From positions 1-18,176 of the forward strand of contig VKHC01000058.1 in NCBI GenBank assembly GCA_015143735.1: a stretch of DNA of 18,176 bases, read 5' to 3'. The DNA is from Synura sp. LO234KE. Lineage: Eukaryota; Sar; Synurophyceae; Synurales; Mallomonadaceae. The notes below the pieces were generated by a model, which saw only the letters and a program-made list of their open reading frames with translations, did no database searches and was not told where the DNA came from. This document shows positions 10,301-18,176 of this stretch, one piece after another (position 1 is the first letter of the stretch; every line of letters begins with the position of its first letter). The translations under genes were made by a program, and so were the position numbers.

Positions 10301-13300
10301 CCCGATTCGAATCCTTGGCTCAAGTCATATGACACATTCTTAACATGCAGAGGGTGGGTTCGTTCGTCCTGGATTCGGGGTGCCCATCCGACAGCAGAGG
10401 ACCCGTGACCGATGCCGCCGCAGCGGATATCCATCCAGGCAGTGAGGCGGCCACTGGAGCGCGTCTAGATCGCATCATCCGACGGGTATTTGGCTTCGAG
10501 GATTTCCGGGATGGACAGCGGTACGTAGTCCCCCATCCCCTTTGGTTCGCATCCTATCCAATCACATCACTCTTGTAATTGTTATTTTTACACTTTGGTT
10601 CGCCATATTCTTTTACCGGACGACTCTTGTACAGATGGGCCATCGAGCGCGCCATGGATGGGAAAAATTCCCTCCTAGGTAAGTATCCGTTACATTGCCT
10701 GAATTCCTTCTCAGCCATATTCGGACATTGTCTCGCTCGCGGCGTCGTTCACGAACGGCCCTGTCCCCTTCCCCCCCCCACACCTCTCGGGCTGTCCATT
10801 GACACTAGAGCGGTCCTGACACCTAGCCCTTCTCCTTGTCCTCCACTTTTCAGTGCTACCCACGGGAGCGGGGAAGACGTTGTGTTTCCTGACACCGGCC
10901 GTGGCTCTGCCAGGTCTAACCCTGGTAGTATCTCCGCTCGTGGCCTTGATGCAGGTGAGGTGCCTAACCCTCACCTGTTGAGATGAAAAGATTTTGACAA
11001 AGACACTAGCACCGACCCATCTTCGTATTTATCGATTGTCGCATCGTTCTTTGCAGGAGCAACTCAAGCGGTTGCCTCTGGAGCTCCCGGGTATGTCAGG
11101 CTCCACAGCTCTCGGTCTCTATTGACCATAGACCTCATAATCGCATGTTTCATCGATAGGGGCGTGTTTTGGAGGGGGGCTGACCGCGGTTGAAGTGGCC
11201 AATCTGACCTGTGACTTGGTTCAGGTACTGGGAACCACCTCGGGTGGGGGCCTGGTGGAAGTCGAGGACCGCGGACACAGAGTACCCATACCGACAAATA
11301 TCCCACACATTCACACGACTCGCCTTGTGGCTTGTAGGGTTTGATCAAGGTCCTTTTCGTGTCCCCGGAACGCTTGTGCACGCCCTCATTCCGGTGAGGA
11401 GTCTCTAGATAGGGACCAGGGACACATTTATTGCCGGACGTGAGGGCAGTTCGGTGCTATCAGACATGATTATACGACTGACATTATTTGCGTGCTCGCA
11501 GAACTCCCCTCTGTTCTATCGCTATTTTTACATTACCACTCACTCTTCCCAGAGAATCCAAGATATGAACCATATATAGCGCAAACTTATAGAGCAGGTT
11601 TAACCCGTACGTTTGTCTCGGTGGCAGGGCGCTAATGAAACGGTTGCCGCGAATAACGGAAACGAATCAAGGCGTTGGTTCTCCGACTTCTTACGCGGTC
11701 TCTCTACTGTGCGTGGACGAGGCACATTGCCTGTCACAGTGGGGACATAACTTCCGACCCTCCTTCCTGCGCATCCGGAGAGAGATTAGGTATAAGGCTT
11801 GCTGGTGATACTCGCAACGTTAGGGAAGCATTGGTATTTAAGTGAGCGAGACCGGTCGGGTCAGTTGCCCAGGAACCGCTCCACTCTCACCTTATGTATC
11901 CTTGCAGTTCGAGCGACGCCATTTTTTCTTTCTATGTTACTCTGTCAGATGTTGATAATACGGTAACTTTCTATTCATTACTTGGTACTAGGCATATCGC
12001 TCCGAGGGCAGTGCTCGCCCTGACCGCTACCGCTCCGATCGCCATCCAGGTGATCGTAGACCCTAAAGCGATGCCCTGTCGTATTGCCGTTATGGTGTCC
12101 CAGATGATATCTGCCCCCTCCAGATCGTGTGCGAAAGTAAATCGATCGACCTCAATCATTATTGAACGTATACCGCACACTATTGCAATTTTCGCTCTGT
12201 TTCTATATTTTCCTAACGGATTTGATTGTTCCCGTCGTCCCCAACAGGCGGACATCATGTCGCATCTTGACATCGATCCCAAGGAAGGACTGTGGCACAT
12301 GCCACCGAACCGTTACAACTTAAACCTGAGGGCGCACACTGTTGCGAGTGATGACCAGCGTCGACAGGTGACGGACGACTCCCTTTTGCAAACATCGACA
12401 TGAGCAGGCGATTTGATCCGATTCAATGCAGTTCTTTCTTCACAATCACCTCGCTTGGTGCCCAACGGGTGCATGTAGATACTGGTGAGAATCTTGACGG
12501 GTCGTGCGGACTGGGAGAGTTCCGCAGCAAAGCGTATGGGCGAGTGGGATTCAGAGAATAATCCGTTTGGGAGCATGACCCGGTCATCGGCCGGCGGTGA
12601 GAGCGGCCATCAGCCGTGGGCGAAAGCTGCCAAAATATGTCAGCGTCGGATATTGAAGAATAGCAGGAAAAGCGGGCGATCGGCCAATACGGGTCTGTCA
12701 CTGTGTGTTCCTTCCACCTCGTGTGACGGCAAAGAGGACGAAGCAGACCTGGACAAAGACCTGTGCATTCCACCAGAGACTCTCGGTACCGATCAGAATC
12801 TGAACCTGGGACGTTACGGGTCGGCAACGTCTTCCTTGGAGCCTCGTTCCGCCTCTACTGCGATTGTGTATGTGTGGAAGCGCCAAGAAGCCGAAGGGTT
12901 GGCAGAGTTTCTGAATGCATCCGGTGAGTGACCTGACGCCAGGTAGAGGGTGGGGTTCACGACAACACCAAAAACGTTTCGTTTAAGATTATCGAAACCG
13001 CGTCTGCTCGCTCTGTCCCCACGCACAGGAGTTAGTGTGGTAGCGTACCACGGAGGCATGGATAGGAAGCAACGAGAACGCGCACAACAGTTGTTCACCA
13101 GGTGATCAAGGGATGGATGGATGGTGAAGAATACTACCTCTCTTGTCGTTCGATGAAAGATCGAATTGAGTAAATGTCTGTTACTCTAACTCTCGACTTC
13201 CTGAACTTTATCGATAAATAATTCGATTTCGAAGTTTTTGCAAATGTTTAATATCTTGGTTCTGGTACAGAGGGAAAGTCAAGGCTGTGATCGCTACTTC

Positions 13301-16300
13301 TGCTTTCGGTATGGGAATCGATAAAGGTGCGCGAAATGGAGCACTTGCGGGAAATCGCTGTAGAATTCAATGTAACCGTTGTGCCGCCTTACCCGTGTGT
13401 GCAATTGTAGACAATGTCCGCGACGTGATTCACTTCAACATTCCAAAGTGAGTACACATGCCGAGAGGACTGAGTCATAATATTCGACTCTTACCGTGGT
13501 TCATTTTTCTCGATGTGATCGTGCAAGCAGGTCGATCGAGAGCTACGTACAGGAGACAGGTATGTCCATGGGTGGGAGAAGCTACGCGTGCTGGAGAATT
13601 TTCTAGAAGAAGTTGGGTGTATCTGTTCATATTGCGCACAATATATAGCTCTCGACAAGCATAATGGCATATGGACATAATTGATTTGTGATCGTATGAT
13701 ATTCTTCGTCGTCGTGAAGTAATTGGGATATTTGATTTCTGTGAACAAATCTGTGTATGGTGCAGGGCGCGCTGGAAGAGATGGCCGGGACGCGAATTGT
13801 CTCGTGTTCCTGAACGAAGAAGATTGTGTCACACAGTACTCCCTCAGTCAGGTGTCTAACCGTACATGGCGCAGTGCCGTTGTTAACCTTTTTTCGCGTG
13901 GCTGTAGCGGTCGATGCTGTGTTCTCGTCGCATATATGTACGACCGTCACGAGGAGCCGTCTTCATTTGTCGTATCTTTCTTTCCCATGTGATTCAATTG
14001 CGTCTCTCGTTCCCTACCATTCGCTAGTCGAGTCAGGTGTCCGCCCTTCAAGTATTCGGACTGCTGCTGTATGTATTCCGTGTGAGACATCTACACCCGC
14101 ACAAAGAAGGCCCTGACGCGGACAAATACACTACAGCTATCGCTTCGAATCTAGAGGGAATAGAGAGAGGTAACCGGGACGGCGACAAAAAAATTTGCGA
14201 GGAGGAAGCTAGTGTTGGAGCACTCGAATATGATAGTTTATGCTTTCCTCCGTTGGTCGCCGTGGATCTACAGTACATCTCAAACAAATTGGATTTGCCA
14301 GGTGCGACCTTACCGTCAACTCTCGTATCAATTAGGAATCGCTCGGTACTTTTGCTCACATACTCTACGGGCTTGGATAGAATTGTGTGATCCCAAGCTG
14401 TGAATAGTTTTTGATTTTTAAGAGTTCATCTATTCAGTGAGAAGTCAACATCGTCCTCTGTCTTCGATGACGCTTTGCGAATTACAGAGGCGGTGGTGGA
14501 GACCTTGTTCGCCGCGCTCGAATCCGCTCCATTCAATTGTATAGAGGTAACTGCGAATGTCGTTATGCGTCTAAGACTACTTTGTGCACTGGTTGCTGAC
14601 TGACCTGACCACACCGCTGCGGCCGCTAGGTGACGGGAGTTCAGAATGACCTGTTAACCGGACATTTCCGACGCAAGCCCGACGCGCAGATGCGTCAAGA
14701 TTTGCTGATCGACCGCCTGCTGGCACACCGTATAGACGACAAGACTAAGGACGCGTCAACAAGGGAGCGGGAAGTGGGAGCTGAGATGGGTGTGGCCATG
14801 GAGAGTAGGGATGGCAGCTACGGGTATGACAGTATGTACGGTTTGGGGAACTCGAACAGTTACAATTCCTCAATACCTGGTGCGTATAGCGTGAGCGGCA
14901 GCAGTGGCGGCGGTTACGAGCGATGGGAGTTCTCGGTCCCTGTGACTGATCTTTGCATAGAAATGGGAAGCCAACAGATTATCAATAACTGTTTCGATGG
15001 CGTTAACGGAAGCGGACTTCCATCGGCCGACGGTCTCGAAAATAGCTTTGAATTTGACAAAACGATTCCCGCCGATAGAGACTTGATAACAAAAGCGTTG
15101 TATCACATGCAGGCGAATAGCAAGTGGCTGCAGTACAAATTGTCTCGTCCGTGTGTGATCGTGGCTCTCTGTGGTAGGGAGATAGTGCAGCAGCTCAAAA
15201 GTGCAACGTTAAATGCAGGTTCCATACGTGGCAACAGTCAGTCACGCGGGCTCGACGAACTCGACGATTTGAGTTCTGAAAGTGCATTTCGAGAGGTTTC
15301 GTACAAGGGCGGAGTGGAGGTGGACACGATCACACAAAGTTCTAACACAGCCAGCAGTATTTACTTGAAATGGATTTGGAAGGTGGCACTTGAGTTGACG
15401 AACATTTCAAACCGCAGGACGCGTGAGGAAGGGCGGAGGGTAACGGACATGTGGCGGTTAGGCTCTGCCTTAGAGAAACTAGATATGATTGATACGCAAA
15501 TATTCACGGGGAATAATGTTGATAAGACGATCGAGACCAAAGGACCGGAGGCCGTGCCATGGAGGAGATCCCGAAGCGCTGCTGCAGGGGGAACAACTCA
15601 TACAGATTCCGTTACGCACAGGAGGGACACATATAAACGGGCTAAGATAACGATGAATTTCCTGGCCTCTTATTTCGACACTTTACCCGCAGCGCATACG
15701 GGCGCTCAGTGTATATGGAGTCATAGTCACAACGAGTCGGTCAGATCGAATAACAATCCGTTGGACACGGCGAGTGGGCGATTCCCGGTTGGCGGGAGCG
15801 ACTCAGGTGATGTCCATCTGTGTTCTACGGATGGGAACAGGGATCGAATCGGCCCCTCTGCTAATCCTCTGGTCAATATATTCGATAAGTGCCGTCCTCC
15901 AACAGCGTCGATACCTTTCCGCCTTCGTGGCCCTGGAAGTGTTCCTATGACTGTTAATGATGATACAAAGGTGGCCAAAAATAGGATGAACTATTTGCCA
16001 CGTCCGGAGGATGGCTCTGCAGCTGAAGGAGGTTTTATCGACGTCGCCGATCCAGATGAATGCTCCCAGTTTTCTTGTCATCTGGAGCAAAACAAGCTGA
16101 AGCGGTATGGACAAGACCTCGTTGTTATCGAAAGGGCTGTGATGGAATTGCGTGTAGATTCGCGATTGGAGTCCCTTGTGGATGATCTTGTTCACAGTGT
16201 ATATTCGATAAGAGAGGGGACTGGAGGACAGGCATCTGCGAATAAAGCCCACGAAAAAGCCAAGGAAAACGATTATCGATATAACGGTTACTCATCAGCT

Positions 16301-16714
16301 AAGACTTTTACGACTAAGAACGAAGGAATGATTAGGTCAAGTAAAAACGGTGCGGATAATTTCTGCAACAGATCTTCCAGAAAACATAAATACGATCGCG
16401 ATGGAAAGAATATGATGTTTCATAATCATAATAGGGGTAAGGTGCGTGATGATCCAAGCATCTATCAAAGCATGGACGTAATGAATGGTATAGAAACTAG
16501 TATGATAGAAGAATTGAGAAGGGAATGCTTGGTGTTCTATATAACGCGCATTCTACATGGACTTCCAACAGCTAAACTTTCTTCATATGGCTGGACTTCA
16601 ACGAGCGCGTCGATAGGATGGGGAGTAGGAACCGCGTATAAGTTCGATGAATTACAAACGTATGTAAATAGTGTCCTAAGGGGGAGTGTTTTGGAAGGCG
16701 AAGCGGGAGAATAA
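7384..16714 (+). CDS. RECQL4: RecQ4-type DNA helicase with Sld2-like N terminus and GRF zinc finger, 22 exons, about 2,152 aa
   Basis: Joining 22 GT-AG exons gives one 6,459-nt frame. In order: a Sld2/RecQ4-like N-terminal region with the basic motif [11 protein letters not shown] (residues about 216-234); a GRF zinc finger (418-459); an Asp/Ser-rich acidic tract (about 672-727); the RecQ core with GFEDFRDGQ (motif 0), LPTGAGKT (Walker A, 911-918), [10 protein letters not shown] (motif II), ALTATA (III), [17 protein letters not shown] (IV), AFGMGIDK (V) and QETGRAGRDG (VI, 1319-1328); then [16 protein letters not shown] and the C-terminal RILHGLP segment of RecQ4. The pair CLSQW...HNFRP, the lack of an RQC four-Cys zinc site after motif VI and the Sld2-like start place it with RecQ4 rather than BLM, WRN or RECQ1. 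RecQ4 proteins act in the nucleus in origin firing (with TopBP1/MCM) and in repair. It is much longer than human RECQL4 (1,208 aa) through low-complexity and inserted segments. The start at 7384 is the first in-frame ATG. Confidence 0.9.
8081..8137 (+). other. Sld2/RecQ4-type basic motif in exon 2
   Basis: Residues about 216-234 read [19 protein letters not shown]. Animal RecQ4 proteins carry the same kind of segment, N-F/Y-V-R-L-N-x-K-x-K followed by basic residues, N-terminal to the helicase; it belongs to the Sld2-homologous, DNA-binding part. This motif ties exons 1-2 to the helicase downstream and supports a single gene. A wider Sld2 alignment could not be made by eye, and the very N-terminal helical segment of vertebrate RECQL4 was not recognised. 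Confidence 0.7.
8687..8953 (+). other. GRF-type zinc finger, split by intron 2
   Basis: Exon 2 ends with [20 protein letters not shown] and exon 3 starts [18 protein letters not shown], then LWAE. Joined across the 141-nt intron (8747-8887, phase 0) they form a complete GRF zinc finger. The ligands are C418, H421, C444 and C452, and the family signature TVKK-x-GPN-x-GR-x-FY-x-C and CGFFLW is intact. GRF fingers of APE2, TOP3A and NEIL3 bind single-stranded DNA. The finger lies where vertebrate RECQL4 carries a CCHC zinc knuckle, so a matching ssDNA-loading role is inferred. Confidence 0.9.
9748..9914 (+). other. acidic Asp/Ser/Glu tract of RecQ4 exon 4
   Basis: Exon 4 encodes an Arg/Gly-rich stretch (about 9541-9720), then residues about 672-727 dominated by Asp, Ser and Glu, including a DSDSDSDS repeat and [13 protein letters not shown]. 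The nucleotide sequence is imperfect GATAGTGAC-type repeats. The segment is expected to be disordered and rich in casein kinase 2-type sites. The opposite strand is also open here (Ser/Pro-rich), but only as a by-product of the repeat. Confidence 0.8.
10465..13851 (+). other. RecQ superfamily 2 helicase core (both lobes), broken by 14 introns
   Basis: Lobe 1 runs from [19 protein letters not shown] (motif 0) through Walker A (K917), [11 protein letters not shown] (Ia), FVSPERL (Ib), DEAH (about 1025-1028) and ALTATA. Lobe 2 has STAIVYVW (IV), [24 protein letters not shown] (V), [16 protein letters not shown] and [11 protein letters not shown] (VI). All catalytic residues for ATP-driven 3'-5' unwinding are present: Lys and Thr of Walker A, Asp-Glu of the DEAH box and the motif VI arginines. 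Between the lobes, exon 14 adds about 125 residues not found in ordinary RecQ cores. Confidence 0.92.
14630..16714 (+). other. large C-terminal exon of RecQ4
   Basis: This 694-codon exon continues directly from [10 protein letters not shown] (exon 21) into [13 protein letters not shown]. Two parts look related to the RecQ4 C-terminal domain: [15 protein letters not shown] to [10 protein letters not shown] (near 14925-15175), similar in layout to the [21 protein letters not shown] region of human RECQL4, and [11 protein letters not shown] to [11 protein letters not shown] (near 16535-16685), similar to the family tail ARIFHGI. Between them lie several hundred residues rich in Ser, Asn, Gly and Arg with no recognised domain. 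The stop is the TAA at 16712-16714. Confidence 0.8.
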
Positions 16715-17105
16715 TAATATAAAGATAGTCTAACTATTAAATTAATATTGATAAATTTGTTATGGCAAAGAAGCAGGAGTTCCGTTGTTAATGTCGGCAT
16801 TGTTCCTACTATCTATACAGGGTGGGCAGCTTGTTACCAGTGATTCCGTTGAGTTATTATCTGAGGTAGAAGTAGACCTTCTCCTCAGCGTCCTACCACC
16901 AAAGTCCATGGTAGTGAGCGAGAAATTCCGGAGTGACAATTGGCTGCTGGCTGGTGGTTTGACACAAAAAACGTATGAAGGATTTTTCTCGCCTGTTACG
17001 GATTTGTTTTTCTGCGAGTTCTACCACTACCATCCGCCGCGCGGTCCGCTACCTGATGCAGCCAGGAGGATAATTGCATTCTTGTATGATAGTAGTGATG
17101 AGTAA
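16664..17105 (+). other. possible alternative last intron (16664-16820) and last exon (16821-17105) of RecQ4
   Basis: Within the last exon the codons for TY are followed by GTAAAT (donor at 16664). A clean acceptor, TTCCTACTATCTATACAG, ends at 16820, with a CTAAC branch-point-like site near 16729. Splicing keeps phase 0 and opens a 94-codon exon (GGQLVTSDSVELLSEVEV onward, ending DSSDE, TGA... stop at 17105). The intron would be 157 nt, typical for this gene. This would replace the last 16 residues and give about 2,230 aa. The new exon has no recognised domain. Alternatively it is a separate small frame starting at the ATG at 16791. The unspliced ending also aligns with the family tail, so both endings are left open. 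Confidence 0.45.
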
Positions 17106-17760
17106 TCACCACGTGTTTTTTCCTCATTCATAGTAGTCAGTGCCTCACTCCCGTCTCCTGGAGCGATGACTTCGTGAACTAGTTGAGAACGATCCTCTGG
17201 CAGTTTACTGGTGGGAATGACTTATGTATTTATTCATATTCTCTCTCTCACCGTTAATCTAGACTAGCCAACCATAGTAAGATTTTCGGGTATTGCAAGC
17301 CAATACTAGGAGGTCGAAACTGCCAGCAAAAGAATTTGTAGGAGCTGAGGAACGTCATTAGACCGCCACGTTCTTTTACGAGAAAATCTGAGTTAATATC
17401 ATTTCTTCAGCGTCTAACATATGGTATGAGTAGAGCGAGAAAAATATGGTAAAAACACAGTTTTTGCCGTTAAATAAATCATTTCTATAGATTGTTTCAC
17501 AAAAGATGAAAATTCTCTGTAAGGTGGTTGTCTTCGCAATTATTTTCTTTTGTAGATCCATCTTCCATGGGTTTTTGCAGTTCACACTATTCCTTCTTAC
17601 TGAGCTGGGCGCTCTGTCCGCCCAGCTCAGATATGACCATAGCAAAGTTACTGGACGTTGTTCAATCCTCCTCCCTGCCTGATACTGGTTACAAATAATA
17701 CGCTACATCTCATACTCCACTAAAACAAGCATAACAAGACCTTCGAGACTCTCTCGACCG
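17106..17760. other. AT-rich intergenic stretch
   Basis: No convincing gene is seen here. It should hold the 3' UTR of RecQ4 (plus strand; an AATAAA occurs at 17473-17478, but far downstream) and the 3' part of the minus-strand gene that enters from the right. A possible minus-strand terminal exon begins after an acceptor near 17680 (GTATCAG) and would add only about ten residues before a TAA. Confidence 0.4.
17600..17630. repeat. 12-bp perfect inverted repeat with 7-nt loop
   Basis: CTGAGCTGGGCG (17600-17611) and CGCCCAGCTCAG (17619-17630) are exact reverse complements around the loop CTCTGTC. The stem is GC-rich while the flanks are AT-rich. It lies between the convergent ends of RecQ4 and the right-edge gene. 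No transposon ends or target duplications were seen around it. Confidence 0.85.
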
Positions 17761-18176
17761 TTACCTCCAATCGAACGACGTGATGTTCTCACCGCCCAGA
17801 CAGGGGGGACGGGAGCACGTCTCCTCTGACAGGTCCGCAAAGAAACGATTCGCCTTCCCGCCTACTGTAGCTCGCAGCTCGTCCACCAGTCTACAGTTGT
17901 TCGACTTGAGCATGCACACCCACGCGTCACAGGCCAGCAGATAAAATAGATTGATAATCATGGAGAGGTACTCCAGCGGGTGGTGGCTCAGTCTGGGAAG
18001 GGGAGTGGTGGTGTTTGAGCCTTTCTGTGTGCCTTGAGTTTTCTCTCCAACCATACTGTACCCACAGCGTTTGCAGTCACTCCGAATTTTATTTGCCGCT
18101 TGGAAATCGAGTCTGGCAGTGACTTCTGAGCGGTTGAAGAGGTTGGTGAAGAAGACGTTCACGCGGTGTCTGCGTC
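17761..18176 (-). CDS. partial exon of an unidentified protein, possibly fucosyltransferase-like
   Basis: The minus-strand frame is open from the window edge (RRHRVNVFFTNLFNRSEV...) to TSFDWR and a stop made by TAA. A donor-like AG|GTAACG at 17765 lies just before that stop, so this is probably an internal exon whose real end is 17765. The second half, LLACDAWVCMLKSNNCRLVDELR, resembles the S-N/Q-x-x-R-L-x-x-E-L motif of alpha-1,6-/O-fucosyltransferase-like enzymes, in which an Arg and Ser help bind GDP-fucose; ANRFFADLS and FDWR further fit a GT C-terminal end. The resemblance is by eye and short. The N-terminal part (CKRCGY, Thr/Pro-rich linker) is not recognised. Signal peptide and membrane anchor would lie outside the window. 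Confidence 0.4.
   Translation of the reverse strand, partial: RRHRVNVFFTNLFNRSEVTARLDFQAANKIRSDCKRCGYSMVGEKTQGTQKGSNTTTPLPRLSHHPLEYLSMIINLFYLLACDAWVCMLKSNNCRLVDELRATVGGKANRFFADLSEETCSRPPCLGGENITSFDWR

Larger units (their letters stand above)
7384..16714 (+). other. RECQL4: exon map of the RecQ4 gene
   Basis: The exons are 7384-7760, 7813-8746, 8888-8953, 9112-10248, 10351-10520, 10635-10678, 10854-10954, 11057-11090, 11160-11224, 11338-11393, 11628-11789, 11992-12049, 12248-12367, 12479-12923, 13029-13101, 13271-13326, 13411-13447, 13531-13559, 13766-13851, 14037-14301, 14488-14546 and 14630-16714. Introns are 52-234 nt. Phases agree at all 21 junctions. Most core junctions are fixed by restoring a helicase motif (for example VLPTGAGKT at 10854, QETGRAGRDG at 13766 and LDLPEAVVETL at 14488). 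Less certain junctions are the acceptors at 9111 and 12478 and the donors at 12050 and 13852 (GTGTCT). Confidence 0.85.

Noticed and set aside
11894-12403. 169-codon plus-strand open frame
   Set aside because: It reads through RecQ4 exons 12 and 13 in the correct frame but includes introns 11 and 12; the helicase sequence is only sensible after splicing.
15803-16252. 149-codon minus-strand frame
   Set aside because: It is antisense to the large RecQ4 exon 22, with no recognisable motif and no evidence of splicing.
1-18176. CRISPR array, defence operon or other prokaryotic-style system
   Set aside because: No regularly spaced repeats or operon-like gene packing are present. The spliced genes and Pol III tRNA gene show eukaryotic nuclear DNA.

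Overview
The window is eukaryotic nuclear DNA. Its protein genes are split by short GT-AG introns of about 50-700 nt, there is a Pol III-type tRNA gene, and the left edge carries the tail of a non-LTR retrotransposon. The lineage is not fixed by what can be read. The gene set and the style of the intron-rich proteins would suit a protist or alga (perhaps a stramenopile), but that is only a weak inference.

Layout, left to right: (1) 2-499, plus strand, the C-terminal RNase H domain and tail of a LINE-type pol protein, followed at 507-528 by a perfect 9-bp hairpin. (2) About 530-1540, no gene seen. (3) 1541 to about 3770, minus strand, a five-exon phytanoyl-CoA dioxygenase-like (PhyH) 2-oxoglutarate/Fe(II) oxygenase whose extreme 5' end is uncertain. 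(4) 3991-4062, minus strand, tRNA-Gln(CTG) with a T-run terminator. (5) 4063-5790, AT-rich and without a supported gene. (6) 5791-7281, minus strand, translation initiation factor eIF3 subunit e, two exons, 447 aa. (7) 7384-16714, plus strand, a very large RecQ4-type DNA helicase in 22 exons, about 2,152 aa, with an alternative last exon reaching 17105. (8) 17106-17760, no gene seen except a 12-bp hairpin at 17600-17630. (9) 17761-18176, minus strand, an internal exon of a gene that leaves the window, possibly fucosyltransferase-like.

The main result is the RecQ4 gene, reassembled here by splicing. Every one of 21 introns has GT-AG ends and compatible phases, and the joined exons total 6,459 nt (divisible by 3). 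The protein combines an Sld2/RecQ4-type basic motif, a GRF zinc finger split across an intron, an acidic Ser/Asp tract, all RecQ helicase motifs, a long insert between the two helicase lobes, and a very long C-terminal region that ends in the RecQ4 family tail. Its start codon lies only 102 bp from that of the divergently transcribed eIF3e gene, so a replication-initiation/repair helicase and a translation factor probably share one bidirectional promoter.

The genes are otherwise functionally unrelated (lipid/small-molecule oxidation, tRNA, translation, DNA replication, glycosylation), as expected for a eukaryotic chromosome segment. I saw no CRISPR array, operon or obvious prokaryotic-type system.
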